Source: Glebionis coronaria
Taxonomy: Eukaryota > Streptophyta > Magnoliopsida > Asterales > Asteraceae
NCBI GenBank assembly: GCA_025667525.1
Contig: CM046877.1
Coordinates: 617,844,580 to 617,908,579, forward strand
Reading direction: 5' to 3'
Length of the DNA: 64,000 nt
Notes under the pieces: generated by a model
Seen by the model: only the letters and a program-made list of their open reading frames with translations
The model's database searches: none
Told to the model about the DNA's origin: nothing
Part shown: positions 31,598-44,151 of the stretch, in pieces
Layout: the number at the start of each line of letters is the position of its first letter
Position numbering within the stretch: the first letter of the stretch is position 1
Position numbers and translations under genes: made by a program

Positions 31598-32789
31598 CTG
31601 CAGCTGACCACCAATAGTAACAACCAAGGCATGCTTATCGGGTGAAAACGACACCCAACCTTTCTTAGAATAAAAATGAAACTCTGAAGATCCATCACAC
31701 ACATGAAAACATAGCACGTGTTTGTGTTCCGACCCTCTAATCAGCATTCGAATCACATCATAACTCAACGAATCCATATACTCATCATCATTTGACACAT
31801 TATCCGTATTCTTACAATGCTTGTAGAGGTAACATATAGATCCCGCAATTTCTTTATCTCCAATACTATCATCATGGAATCTTGGTTTTGAAGCAGATTA
31901 GCCGAGAAACAATTTGAGCAGACTTTCTGATATGTTTTCGATCTTGGACATTAAGTCTTCCATTTTTTCACTACAAATTATAAAAGTTTCAGTTTTTATC
32001 GAGATTTGATCAGATTTGTAAAATTTAATCATAGGCAGCAAACGAGTCGAGCATCTAAAAATCTAGAGCTTTTATTGTGAATTATGGGGGTGTATGGGAT
32101 TTGCTTATCTAAGATTGCTTAAGGATAGTTTAAAAGTTTTTTTATAGGTAAACAATCAAATTTGCACATAAATAAGCAATCCAAGTTCTTTCTGGTGATG
32201 TAATTCACTAAATTTATTCGCATTTGTTATGCTGACGATCTAATCACACTATAACAAATTTGAATAAAGTAAACCTAATAAATTACCTAAAATCCGTATA
32301 ATTTGGCCAAACAACTTTCATTTCTGATCTCAACGAATCATCTCGAGACCAGACAAATTCTTCACTCACATCTTGATCATCCCCACAATCCTCCATAAAA
32401 CCATATAACCGTTCATTCATCCTCAAAATGACCCGTTTCTTCTCATCCTCCAATCCAAACACTCCTTTACCACATTCCTTAACATCCCACAAAAGCTTAC
32501 TAGATATCCCATGGTTTACTAGCTCAAAACAACCCTTTTGCGCAATCACTTCAATAAGTACTCCAAGTTTAAAGTCGTCCGAAAAGGTAAGTTTCTTGAA
32601 GTCAAGTTTTGGAAGGCTTTGGATGCTTGGATTTTGTCGAGGGAATACTCGATCAGGTAGCACGAGATCAGGGATGATGAGAGTTTGGTGGAGGAAGTCA
32701 GTGAGAATATCGTCGTTAGCGACAGTAGAGCGACGACCTAGGCCTACTGGCGACGGTGGTGGTGCTCGAAAATCTAGTGAATTCGACAT
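31598..32789 (-). pseudogene. 2-oxoglutarate/Fe(II) dioxygenase-like gene Y, copy 1
   Basis: Relatives hydroxylate or desaturate small molecules (hormones, specialised metabolites) in the cytosol. Exon 1 is 32287-32789 (MSNSLDF start; DIOX_N part with GCFELVNHGISSKLL near residue 85). Exon 2 is 31598-31970 (SYDVIRMLIRGSEHKHVLCFHVCD, YSKKGWVSFSPDKHALVV). An in-frame stop replaces a Gln codon after KLFLG in exon 2. Exon 3, with the second metal His, is gone: near 31334 about 190 bp present in copies 2 and 3 are deleted. The first metal motif is H-V-C-D, not the usual H-x-D, in all copies, so activity of even an intact version is uncertain. Confidence 0.82.
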
Positions 32790-33109
32790 GGATTTGATCT
32801 AGTTGATGCACAAATGTTTGTTGAATGTGGTTTTTAGATCAAAACAATGTGAAATATCATAATTCTTTTATTAAAAAAGATGAAAACATGATGATTAAGC
32901 TGTATGGAATTAATGACACATTGTGTCCCATTTTTACACTTTTTTCTGTTTTGCATTTTTGAAGGCCTGTTGGTGGTATTTAAAAATAAGGTGGGAATGA
33001 TGAACCGGGTTTTGTTGGTATGATGGTGTCACCTGGTTCGGTTTATATTTTGATGAAATAAGTACTTTTGAGTAAGCATAAGCCAAACACCCCCTAATTT
33101 ATAATGTCG

Positions 33110-33400
33110 TAATGTTCATGTAAGGGATTGTCCATGCATATCAAAAGATTGTTTTCATATACTCAACAGATTTATCGCAATTCTTAAAATACAAAGGGGA
33201 CACTCTTATTGATTCAAGGTTTCAGTTAGCATGTAAACGCAAGCTTGGTTTTGAAATACATGCCGATTGAGAAATCTGAAGTTTGTACGCTGAATGCAAA
33301 CTAAAAGTATTGAATGAACCACAAGTTTCCCTGAATGCTACATTGTATTGAGTTGGTGTCTAGTTCTGTTCACTACTCTCAAGTCTCGACTCTTAACAAC
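33110..33400 (-). pseudogene. Conserved block W, copy 1 (unrecognised)
   Basis: A minus-strand stretch reading RFLNRHVFQNQACVYMLTET, then ECPL and a YFKNCDKS-like part, with frame breaks. It is conserved with 44515-44739 and 51290-51500 at the same place after gene Y. Conservation could simply reflect recent duplication; I cannot name a family. Confidence 0.3.
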
Positions 33401-34440
33401 AATCCTTCTAGTACACTGCAAAATAAAAATCAAGGCAGGATATCATTGTGGCACTGGCAAGATAGCGGAATCTGAAGGTCAGGAAATGGGTGAAAAGTAA
33501 AAAAATATAGTTTTGAAGGATCCATTAGACCCGTTCTGTTCATACATATCCAAAATGACCCATTAACTAGTAAACGGGTCACATTAGGGGAGTATCCTTT
33601 ATTTTGCTACAGTCCTTAGGAGAGTATCCTTAAAAGTGCAGAAAAGCATATTATTATACAATGGTGGTTTCAATGTATCTTACATATGAATCGAGCTTGT
33701 GTACAACCTAAGAGTATGGCCTTCTTAATTGCAACAATATCACCATTGCTTGATGTTAAATCGATTTCAAATCTTTTCAACAGCCCCTCGAACTACTTTA
33801 CTATATCTCGAGCACACTCCATACTCTCCTCACCTGCATTCATATTATACTAAGGTATTATACTTGCAGATCAGTAGCACGCTGACTTGATAACTTAAAT
33901 AGACTTGAAGTTCAGTTAAACGATACCTTAATATTAGTTACTGTAAACATTTCTCAGACTTGTTATTTGTCATATTTCAAAATAAAATAAGAGATATAAG
34001 ACGGATCCGTCGTCCCCCATTCTTTTCGATTTTTGGTGTCTTAACACTATCACTTTTAACTAGGCCGTTTGATTTTTTTTTTGAAAGTGACCCGCAACCC
34101 GGCCCAGTTAAGAATCTAGCTGTCAGGTTCGAGTAGGATTCGGGTTGGGTTATGTGGGTCGGGTGATACTGGTTATCGGGTACAAAGTAATAAGTTCATC
34201 TTGTGTTTGAACCCCTTTAGATTTGGATAAGTTTGTTAAAACCATATAGCAAATTCGTGTTTGTTTTGCTTAGATTCCTTGCAGTTGCACTACAGGATCT
34301 TCATTTTATTACACTTAAATTCTATGATGTACAAAGATCATTATAAACCTTAAAAGTTTTACGACAAGGTATTCATTTCTTACATGTCACATATCAGACC
34401 ATACAACTACCGATAAAGTAAAACCACGTCTTCATTTATC

Positions 34441-34957
34441 AACACAAGTTCTACATCTACGTACATATACTACCGTAAACATCATCACTCGAAACCAGTG
34501 GCGGACACAGACATCAGTTATACGGCATGCATATTCAAACAAAAAATTCGAGACTTCTCTTTTTCGAAAAGCCTCTATATATAATTGGTCTCGCCTGACA
34601 AGGGACGGAAATATTGTTCCTAAGGGATGAACTTTGTTTTTTGTTGATTTTGTTTCCGATTTGTTCATGTAAGAACCGAGGATTACAAGTAAGGTCTCAT
34701 TCTTTTCAATCAAAATCTTAACTATTTTAATGTTTCCAGCTACGGCGGCTAAATATAGTATTGTAATTTTTATTTTCAAGCGCTAAGTCTTCCTTTTGCA
34801 TTAATTTCACCAGATTTCCCACAAACTCTTGGGCATGTTTAGGACCTCTTGCAGCCTCCGCAACATGAAGTGTTGTCTCTGCATTTTCACCAAATTTCCC
34901 ACGAACTTCATTTTGTTGGTATTTCTCCAAAATGGATTTTAGCAGCTTTCCAGTCAT
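34441..34957 (-). pseudogene. Ankyrin-repeat protein remnant
   Basis: Minus strand from 34957: MTGKLLKSILEKYQQNEVRG, ETTLHVAEAARGPKHAQEFV, LVKLMQKEDLALENKNYNT. After a one-base shift near 34760 it reads LAAVAGNIKIVKILIEKNET, then HPLGTIFPSLVRRDQLYIEA. The TLHVA...G(N)...LV and AAVAGN.KIVKIL spacing is that of ankyrin repeats as found in plant ANK-PGG membrane proteins. No transmembrane part remains. A fragment of the same tail (KNKVHPLGIIFPSLVRRDQ) recurs in block 3 near 52845. Confidence 0.65.
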
Positions 34958-34960
34958 ATT

Positions 34961-36842
34961 TTATATTTTGAGACGATTTTGCCTTGTAAGTTGACCAATT
35001 TATCCTTCAAAATTTGAATAAAAACAAGGGTAAAATGGTCACAAAATACATACAATGATATGATTTTAAAAGTTTAATACACACAATGAGAAAAAAAATA
35101 GTTTAGTACACACAACCATGGTAAGTTTACTACATTTTTAAATGATTTCCCCTTTTATCTATGCTTCGTATAAAGGAACATCAATTTTAAGGTAATATTC
35201 TCTAGGGCCTTCAATATAGTTTCAATGAATATACTTAGAACTTTAACAATATCAACATGTCTTTTAGTAAGATTAACATACAATAACACACCTTCATGTG
35301 GAACTTACATATGGTAGCATAAGTTTCAAATTGGTTGGTGAGGTTGCTTATTGGGTTTTCATATCATATATTAGAGTATTGAGATTGAGACTCTGTAAAC
35401 ACAACTTATATTAATAACACAATGTAGATGAACTCTTTTAACAAGAAATTTCGAAGCACCCCCTAAGTAAAAATGTGTTGATTCTATCAAACAGAATGGT
35501 CGTCGGCCGATGGCAAATCTGATATCATAGCCTTGGCGAATTCAATAAGTAAAGCTAAAATAAATTGCCAAATAAGTAACTATAACGTTTTGTATTGTTA
35601 GTCGGAAGAAATTTTTGTATGCATTATAATAGAGAATTGGTTTGATTGGCTTCTATTTACTATGAACAACACAAAAGTTAAAGATAACATTAGATGTGAG
35701 GATGAATTGGGATGGGTTTAGTTACTTTCATTTGTTGATATACCAGAGTATTTGCAAAGACATGATACTTATGGATGTTGTGATACTTTAATCTATGTAC
35801 GACCATCTACTATATACATACCAACTTTTAGTTAAAAATATTTTCTCTATAAGTCGATACTCTTATAGGATATTGATATGCGTGGTTCAACTTCTTATTG
35901 GCAACTATTGCTTTAATAAACTGATGAAAGGACCCCACATTTTGTTAGTTCAATGGGCTAAAAAAGCTTGCACAAGCGATGGGAGAGAAACAGTGACTCT
36001 TATAAACCACTTATGGCAGAAAAACAAAGAATGCTATAAACCATGCACTCATGAATTTGTGTCAACTGCTTGTACAAGCGATGGTTACTTAAGTGGAAAA
36101 TCATCATTTCCAACCTTGACAAGTTCATAGAATGTGCCTTTACATTACCATATAAGATGCAATAACTTTGAGTCATCTAATTATGATTCTTTTTTCTTAC
36201 TCTGTTAGGTAACATTCGAAAGTGGTATTGGGTTTCTTGGTATGGTTTGATGGTATACACTTTGAAGTCTTTTTCGCTGAAATAACAGAAAGAAGTTAAT
36301 GAAAGAAGAAAATAAGATGAAGGAACCGAGAGGATTGTGAAATGGGCTAAACAAGTTTCTAATATGAGGACAATTGTTTTAAAGCTTAATCTTGATGAGG
36401 GTATTTTGATTGTAAGACCAATTTAAACAAAATTGGTGACATACATAATTCAAATTTGATTACGGGTAGAAGAATTTGTGTAGAATAAAGAGTCAATTTA
36501 AGATAAAAGAAACAAGTGCTTTTTAGTGATAATTGGCTAACTAAGTATGCATTGCACGGGTCTGCTTGTCTCGTTAAACTATAACAATACGTTAAATAAG
36601 CAATCCTACCACATCTTACTACCAAAGTGAGTATAAACTTCACGTATTACTAAACCATAACAATGCGTTAGTGTCATTTGCTAAAGTGAGTATGAATTTC
36701 ACATATGAATTGTTAGATTGTATGAACACATAATAACCAAAAGGAAAGAAAGATGTTCAGTTTTTTTGGGCTTTTTAGGCCCATAACAAACTACCTAGTT
36801 TACTTAGTGTAAGCCCAAACATTTATCTCAGTGTAACCCTAG
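34961..36842. other. Spacer between blocks 1 and 2, no supported gene
   Basis: AT-rich, unique in the window. One open stretch (35795-36130 +, 111 codons) includes a doubled ACTSDG motif but resembles no family I know. It has no start context or splice signals that would make it convincing. Confidence 0.4.
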
Positions 36843-36851
36843 TATATATAT
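36843..36851 (+). promoter_or_regulatory. TATA box of gene X copy 2
   Basis: TATATATATA centred about 125 bases upstream of ATG 36971, followed by a CA-rich leader (CAGCCACACACAACACAC) typical of plant 5' UTRs. This is the only X copy with a visible promoter and first exon. Confidence 0.5.
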
Positions 36852-36970
36852 ACTCTTAGTACCAGTTTTTTTACATCAAGTAACCCTAGTAAACTACGCA
36901 GCCACACACAACACACTTGTTTCTCAATAAACATCAGCCGCCACTTTGAAACCAACGACACAAAACCAAG

Positions 36971-39770
36971 ATGTTGATGAAAGTCGGAAGAATCGTAGAT
37001 GTTTTTTTAGAAATGATTGATGATGATGTTAAATGTTTTTACACCCAGATTCCTCTGTTTAAAAAGGTAGTATAATTCTTTCATTATCTCTGTTTTAAAC
37101 AAATTGAAGCTTAAAAATATCATTCAATGGATGGAACATGTTTTAACACTTATGCATTGATTAAAAAGTGGTCAAATAAGCTGTTATATAAGCCGAAAAT
37201 AAGCAATATTTTGGCTTATATTATAAACCTCAACTTTTTAAGCTTATTTGGAGACTTACGGGAATATATAAGTTTATTATATCATAATAAATTTATATAA
37301 GCCAATAAGCCACAAAATTAAGATGGGCTTACGTTATATAAGCTAAACCAAACAGCCCCTAAGCCCACAAGTTTCGAAATAACCCACAAAATATAAGCCT
37401 AACTCAAATAACCCTCGCATATTAACCCCCAATGGACATCTCCCAAACACCTCTAAACTGCTCAAACATACCATCTGCTACTATAAACACTGTATCAAAT
37501 ACGTCACACTACTAACTTTCATCACCCAAGCTTATCCGATCACTAATTTCCCCTTCATTCACCTTCTACTACTTTTTTTACTTGATTGAATACACATATA
37601 TGTATGACCGACTCACTTAGCATTATGTTTGATACAAAAACACCTTGTTAGCTTTTTAACACATATTTTCTTTTTACGACCACTTAACGCTACCTGTTTA
37701 AGGGCCTATATCTTGTTGCAGCATGCACAGGGCCTCCAAAGTTCACTGTCCTTTCCATATTACTCTTACTCACTAATGCAGCTTTTTAAACATATTACGA
37801 GAATCTAATTCTCTTATCCTAACTAACGTTGTTCTTATGAATTCTTCATTATAACACAGGTATAAGTATGCTCTCATTCATTCTCAACTTTTGGTCGATA
37901 TACTCAATCACTCCCTCGTCCATATGCGTGGGATCCAGACGAACCTCCAGTGTTCAGATCCGGCATATCATGGAGTTAAGTTCAAGAACAAAGAGCAAAT
38001 TGCAGATGCAGATGCACAGGGTGTTCGTGAGACGTTTAACCCCCCTTCAAAGACTATTGCACGGACCTCACCCAAAACGCTGTCCAGTATAGATGTCCTT
38101 ATGCGTGTTAGATTCTACCTCAGCCGCTTTATATCCGAGGTCAGTAACTCTTACGGATATCATATTTCGTTTATAAGCACTGGTCTATGATCTATACTTG
38201 ATGGTTTAGTTTCCTTCTAATATTATGACGGATGTTCATCTTAGTGAATCGGTTCTGATAATGGATTACGGCTTAGTTTTAAAAGGAAAGCTTCTTTGTC
38301 GATACGTAACATTTTTCTACCATGTTACTTTTTGCCTAGGAGTAATGTTAATTTGTAGTTACAGTGCTAGTCTATGTCTTTCTGCCTTGAGCTTATGCAA
38401 TTTGCGGGACAGATATAGCGCCTAGTAGTTGAGAGTTGTTAGTTTGTGATATCGAATTTTTGTTCAGGCATCTTATGTTTGTTATACATACAAGTTTGAA
38501 ACAGAACCATCTTATGACTTATCTGGATCAGGACACTGCCTTGTGTATGAGGCTGTGCAGAGTCTTGTTCTCATTCCTTTGTATAACCACCTTGTGTCCA
38601 TTGTCCACAATTTACAAATTCATAGCAAATGCTCGAGGATCTATGTTTATGAAGAACAGTAGCTTCTAGTGGAATTATTCTGATTTACAGTTTTCGAAAC
38701 AATGTTTGTTTGTCAATATGTAGTGTATACAAATGTCTTATAATAAAATCTATTAACATGTACATTTTCAATTTTATTTCTACTTTTTTAGTGTGCAAGT
38801 TACTGATGAATTATTAATCCTTCACAGCTTAATCACTTGAAAGATGGACTTTTCAATAAGTCGATGGGGAGGGAGGCAGAACTGATTGAAATAAAAGAAG
38901 TGAGATTAACGGATCAATGGCTAAGCAGGTTAGTCCAAGAGTTGCCATTTTTAAGTGGGTGGGCAGTATTAAATGTAATCTTTTATAAAACTTTTTTGCA
39001 GAATGTTGCGGGATTATGTTGAGCCGACTACGTCATATACAAATCAACCAACCAAGGAAATACTTCAACTGATAGACGAAAGGTTTGTGTACTTTCCCCT
39101 TTGGTACTATTTGATAACACCCCTAGTCCTTTATGTGGGATGTATATAATCACTTAATTCAATGTTTTTGTTTGATTATGAAAGAACAAGTTCAGTTAAT
39201 GAGCTCTTTCGGACCATCAGCTGTTTCTTTTTCATTTGAACGTCAATCTTGTCAACCTTGAGTCTGCTTTTTGATACCCGAGTTCAAGCGTTAATCTATC
39301 AATCTTTTCAATACTTTTTACATGGTCAAATTTAGTTTGTAGATAAGGATTGTTCTTAATTGATTGTCGATTGCACTATATTTTCGGATTTTAGATAAAC
39401 ACAATAGGAAGAAAAAGAATGGTAAAATCATCACTCTATTATTGTAAATAATATGGGCATGATAGTATATGAAATTCCCTTAGAAAGATGTTACTTGATT
39501 TTGTCCTCGGTCTAAATGCAGTGTATGTGAAGGAAAAGTGTAATAGATTTGAGGCTTGGTTAAACGTGGTATTTCGTGGGTCTTATGGTGAAAATAATTT
39601 CCTAAAGTCTTAGTTTTTTTTTTATCTTTACTACTACGAATACCAATTTTAAGTGTCATGGCGCATTAGTGGTAGCTTATCTTTGCCTAGTCCCTGATCA
39701 TTTTACATTTTTTGTTTCTCAGTCACAACGTGAGGCAGCAAGGAGGCGTTCATTAAATCAGATTGAGTTG
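36971..39770 (+). pseudogene. Gene X copy 2, unknown family, 3' truncated
   Basis: Keeps the first exon, 36971-37066 (MLMKVGRIVDVFLEMIDDD ... LFKK, donor AAAAAG/GTAGTA). Exon A is 37860-38139, B 38828-38928, C 39002-39082, and D is partial, 39723-39770. A-C stay in one open frame: ALIHSQLLVDILNHSLVHM, IDVLMRVRFYLSRFISE, LNHLKDGLFNKSMG, MLRDYVEPTTS. At 39770 the sequence jumps from ...CAGATTGAGTTG to the 3' flank TGCATGCC. Relative to copy 1, about 560 bp with the rest of D and exons E and F is deleted, with TTG shared at the junction. An exon linking exon 1 (phase 0) to exon A is needed but was not found. Confidence 0.5.
37180..37445 (-). repeat. MITE-containing stretch inverted relative to block 1
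   Basis: The reverse complement of about 37325-37445 matches 26998-27123 of block 1 (for example GTTATTTCGAAACTTGTGGG and GGTTAATATG), including the MITE end GTTTGGTTTAGCTTATATAA. Flanking DNA on both sides is in the same orientation in the two blocks. The stretch has therefore been inverted in one of them. Confidence 0.75.
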
Positions 39771-42260
39771 TGCATGCCAACATCCGGTCAATCTCTAATT
39801 TTCCGGCCTTTTTTGGACTTGTGGGCTTATATGTTGATTATTAATGATAAATTCATATAAGGCCACGGGTCTTAAAATAAGCCAGCAAATTAGGTCTTAT
39901 AATGTATAAGCCGAATTCAAATAACTAATATTTTGTGTTTGACTTGTTACGTTATTATCCTTAATATGGAGTATAGAATTTGTCAAAATTGTGTTCAAGT
40001 GTAATGTTTTGTGTACATTATTCAATAAATAAACGTAAAAACTGTAGGATCCAAATATTGTGTTATAAGGTTCAAAGCTAATGTGACGATATATTTTTTA
40101 AATAATATGAGTGTGACACAGACTGGTGCCGCATTTTGTTCTCTTAGCGTCTTACATTCTAATATATAGGTATGACCACGAAAATTCACTCGTTTAAGCG
40201 ATTATGTCCATAGAAAACCAGTAAGTTTATGTAACTATTAGCTAATGAACAAGGTCGGTACTTGAAATATATGGCATAGGCCCATCGAAATCCATGAGAC
40301 ATCTAAGATTTTAACATGCAATTCAAAATCAAACTGTACAAAATATACTCTTTTGTTTCAACAAGTTTTGGACAAGTAGGGATAAACACGCTTCATGTAT
40401 GAAAGGAATACACGATTGGATTCAAACCAAAATGTTCATTCGATCATCACAAAACAACTCATGCAACCACAACATATGACAGAAGAGATCGAGCACTCAA
40501 AGTTTCCTCAAACCAAACGAAGAAAGTTTTACGCTGAAATAATATTTGCTCAAGTAGAAAAACACGAGAAGAGATTATAAATCAGTGTCAAAATTAAAAC
40601 CAACAAGATCTGGTTACCAAGTGAAATGCTGTTGTCCTTTTGGCCCTTTAATATTGGAAGATTGGGGCTATAGAGAAAAGCCATTGATAAACAATCTTCT
40701 AATTCACCTTTAAAAATTGGCCTTCCTATAACATGCTTGTATTTTCCTTCGGTCCATGCCTGCAATTATGACATCAATCATAACTTTGTTAAGCTATACT
40801 AAAACAGTACTAGTAGTTTGTACGAAAGATCGATGATTCCATAGAAACTGCAAAACGACATCTAAATAAAAAGTCTAGCAAGCTCATGTCAAAACGAACA
40901 ATCTTAGACGACGTCTAATCAAGATGAGTCTAGTTATGGCATGATGTGTCGACCCGACACTCTTTTGGTTAGAAAGAAAAAAGGTAATTGCCTCGGCCCT
41001 GGTCTTACTGAGAAGTAAATCACGTAACATCATGATTAAAGGGACGAGGACAACTTTTGTCCTTTTTACCAATTTGACCTATTTTTTTTTAACAGTAAAG
41101 GCATTGTGAATTTACCTGCAGCTGATCACCAATAGTACCAACCAAAGCATGCTCCTCGGGTGAAAACGACACCCAACCTTTCTTAGAATAAACATGAAAC
41201 TCTGAAGATCCATCACACACATGAAAACATAGCGCGTGTTTGTGTTCGGACCCTCTAATCAGCATTCGAATAACATCATAGCTCAACGAATTCATATACT
41301 CATCATCATTTGACACATTATCCGTATTCTTACAATGCTTGTAGAGGTAACATATGGATCCCGCAATTTCTTTATCTCCAATACTATCATCTTGGAATCT
41401 TGGTTTTGAAGCAGATTGGCCGAGAAACAATTTGAGTAGACTTTCTGATATGTTTTCGATCTTGGACATTAAGTCTTCGATTTTTCACTACAAATTATAA
41501 AAGTTTCAGTTTTTATCGAGATTTGATCAGATTTGTAAAATTTAATCATAGGCAGCAAACGAGTCGAGCATCTAACAATCTAGAGCTTTTATTGTGAATT
41601 ATGGGGGTGTATGGGATTTGCTTATCTAAGGAACTTATATGCTTAAGGATAGTTTAAAAGTTTTTTTAGAGGTAAACAATCAAATTTGCACATAAATAAG
41701 CAATCCAAAATCTTTCTTGTGATGTAATTCACTAAATTTATTCGAATTTGTTATGCTGACGATCTAATCACACTATAACAATTTCGAATAAAGTAAACCT
41801 AATAAATTACCTAAAATCCGTATAATTTGGCCAAACAACTTTCGTTTCCGATTTCAACGAATCATCTCGACACCAAACAAATTCTTCACTCACATCTTTA
41901 TCATCCCCACAATCCTCCATAAAACCATATAACCGTTCATTCGTCCTCAAAATGACCCGTTTCTTCTCATCCTCCAATCCAAACACTCCTTTACCACATT
42001 TCTTAACATCCCAGAAAAGCTTACTAGATATCCAATGGTTTACTAGCTCAAAACAACCCTTTTGCGCAATCACTTCAATAAGTACTTCAAGTTTAAAGTC
42101 GTCCGAAAAGGTAAGTTTCTTGAAGTCAAGTTTTGGAAGGCTTTGGATGTTTGGATTTTGTCGAGGAAATACTCGATCAGGTAGTACGAGATCAGGGACG
42201 ATGAGAGTTTGGTGGAGGAAGTCAGTGAGAATATCGTCGTTAGCAACAGTAGAGCGACGA

Positions 42261-42652
42261 TGATACGGATACAATATCCTATACTTGTTACATTAGTCAC
42301 ATTTTATCCAAGTCCATGTCTTCAGGAAGAATAGGTCTACTAGTTATTTTATTGTCACATGCATTTTAGAAAAAAGCCTTATGCACGTTAGACTCAGTTA
42401 CATGAGTTTAATAACCATAAAGGCAACATTCTGTTTCCACTTATCCATCATCCCATGATCTTTTATTTGTTCCTCAAGTTTAGGAAATCATGGTTGTTTC
42501 TTTTCAGTATTTATAGTGTAACTTTGCATTGAATGAAATAGAACAGAAAATTGATCCAAGTATTCTAGTTTCCTTTTTAATTTCTTAGAGATTTTCTAAC
42601 TCAATTAGCTACTTATCTTTAGAGATTTGCTAACTCAATTAGCTACTTATCA
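42261..42652 (+). repeat. 5' LTR of gag-only element (392 bp)
   Basis: Nearly identical to the 3' LTR. It differs chiefly by lacking a 20-bp internal duplication and by one base near 42594. Its last 65 bp are a short tandem duplication (AGAGATTTGCTAACTCAATT twice). Confidence 0.92.
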
Positions 42653-42677
42653 ATTGGTGCTTTCATTCTTGTTACTC

Positions 42678-43709
42678 ATGCCTCCTAAACGTGACCCACC
42701 GGAGCTTACAGAAGCCTTACTTTCCTTGAACGAAACCTTACAACTTATCCTTAAAACCACCACCGCTACCTCCGAAAAACAAGACATTGTCATGAGTCAA
42801 TTGACACACAACTTCGAACAAAACAACAATCTCCTTCTCACCCTCCAGAAACCTGAACCCTCCGCCATAAACGACGATAACAGAGCACCACCCAACCATA
42901 CCACAACCCATGGCTTGCAAATCCGTCCTCCTAAAATCACGCTCACCACCTTCGACGGTTCGAACCCACTTGATTGGCTTTTCCAGGCCGAGCAATACTT
43001 TCTTTTCTACAACATAGCCCCCCACCAACGCCTTCCAATTGTCGCATTTCACATGTCGGGCAATGCACTCAGTTGGTACAAATACCTTGTTAACAATCAC
43101 CTACTTACAACATGGGATAATTTCACTCGCGACCTCGAAACCCGGTTCGGTCCCTCTTCATACGATAATCACCAGGCCGCCCTTTTTAAACTTTGCCAAA
43201 CATCCACCGTCATGACTTACCAAACAGAATTTGAAAGGTTGAGTAACTGTGTTGTGGGTCTTTCCCCACAAGCTTTACTTGATTGTTTCATATCAGGTCT
43301 TCGCCAAGATATTCAACAAGAGTTAACTGTTCTTCGCCCGCACACGATCACACAAGCAATTGGTTTAGCCAAACTTATTGAAGACAAACTTCATGATCAA
43401 ACCATAGCACATCCAAAGGCCGTTACATATTCGAGTCCTACATCAAAACTTACGCCAACGACCCAACCTTTGTTAGAAAATTCTCCCCCTCATACTCAAT
43501 CACTGCCGATCAAAAAGTTAACTCCCTCGGAAATGCAGAAAAGACGCGCTGAGGGGCTTTGCTACAACTGCCCAGAAAGATACCAACCTCGTCATCGTTG
43601 TACACCACCACAGTTTCTTCTACTTCAATCAGGAAACGACCCCGTACCCACCACAAAAGACCCACCGTGGGGGCTGTTTACTGTTGACTACGGTGATGCA
43701 GGACCTTGA
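42678..43709 (+). CDS. gag: Gag protein (Ty3/gypsy type) of gag-only element
   Basis: An intact 343-residue frame from ATG 42678 (MPPKRDPPELTEALLSLNE) to TGA. Gag builds the virus-like particle. Segments: an N-terminal helix; the start of the gag core (PPKITLTTFDGSNPLDWLFQ, about residue 90); the conserved core (ALSWYKYL, FTRDLETRFGP, YQTEFERLS, CFISGLRQDIQQEL, about 135-235); a Pro/Thr-rich linker; and a zinc knuckle near 300 (CYNCPERYQPRHRC). It ends GLFTVDYGDAGP, a little after the knuckle, where a full element would go on into protease. ATG 42678 was chosen because it is the first after the LTR and the family's usual start. No stop or frameshift is visible, so the gene looks young. Confidence 0.92.
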   Translation: MPPKRDPPELTEALLSLNETLQLILKTTTATSEKQDIVMSQLTHNFEQNNNLLLTLQKPEPSAINDDNRAPPNHTTTHGLQIRPPKITLTTFDGSNPLDWLFQAEQYFLFYNIAPHQRLPIVAFHMSGNALSWYKYLVNNHLLTTWDNFTRDLETRFGPSSYDNHQAALFKLCQTSTVMTYQTEFERLSNCVVGLSPQALLDCFISGLRQDIQQELTVLRPHTITQAIGLAKLIEDKLHDQTIAHPKAVTYSSPTSKLTPTTQPLLENSPPHTQSLPIKKLTPSEMQKRRAEGLCYNCPERYQPRHRCTPPQFLLLQSGNDPVPTTKDPPWGLFTVDYGDAGP

Positions 43710-43739
43710 GGACAAGGTCGATGTCTAGGACGGGGGTGT

Positions 43740-44151
43740 TGATACGGATACAATATCCTATACTTGTTACATCAGTCACATTTTATCCAAGTCCATGTCT
43801 TCAGGAAGAATAGGTCTACTAGTTATTTTATTGTCACATGCATTTTAGAAAAAAGCCTTATGCACGTTAGACTCAGTTACATGAGTTTAATAACCATAAA
43901 GGCAACATTCTGTTTCCACTTATCCATCATCCCATTCCACTTATCCATCATCCATGATCTTTTATTTGTTCCTCAAGTTTAGGAAATCATGGTTGTTTCT
44001 TTTCAGTATTTATAGTGTAACTTTGCATTGAATGAAATAGAACAGAAAATTGATCCAAGTATTCTAGTTTCCTTTTTAATTTCTTAGAGATTTGCTAACT
44101 CAATTAGCTACTTATCTTTAGAGATTTGCTAACTCAATTAGCTACTTATCA
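43740..44151 (+). repeat. 3' LTR of gag-only element (412 bp)
   Basis: As the 5' LTR but with a 20-bp tandem duplication (TTCCACTTATCCATCATCC twice) near 43916-43954. LTRs are identical at insertion, so this arose afterwards or as a copying slip. Confidence 0.92.

Larger units (their letters stand above)
26855..34960. repeat. Triplicated segment, block 1
   Basis: First of three related segments (block 2 about 37088-45430, block 3 about 47600-53050). Each holds, in order, gene X (+), gene Y exons (-), and small minus-strand conserved pieces. Blocks 1 and 2 start alike (GTTTTAAACAAATTGAAGC at 26858 and 37093). Block 1 lacks the first X exon seen at 36971, and its start marks a breakpoint. Intron and intergenic DNA are as similar as the exons, which points to genomic duplication rather than retroposition. 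Confidence 0.85.
42261..44151 (+). mobile_element. Gag-only LTR retrotransposon (TR-GAG type), 1891 bp
   Basis: 5' LTR 42261-42652 and 3' LTR 43740-44151 both begin TGATACGGATAC and end GCTACTTATCA. A perfect 5-bp target-site duplication, GACGA, lies at 42256-42260 and 44152-44156. After the 5' LTR comes TTGGTGCTTTCATTC, a common plant gypsy primer-site region. Before the 3' LTR is the purine-rich GGACGGGGGTGT. The only gene is gag. With no pol it must move, if at all, with enzymes from a related element. It inserted in exon 1 of gene Y copy 2. Confidence 0.93.

Noticed and set aside
35795..36130. 111-codon ORF with doubled ACTSDG
   Set aside because: No recognisable family, no splice or promoter context, and found in only one spacer.
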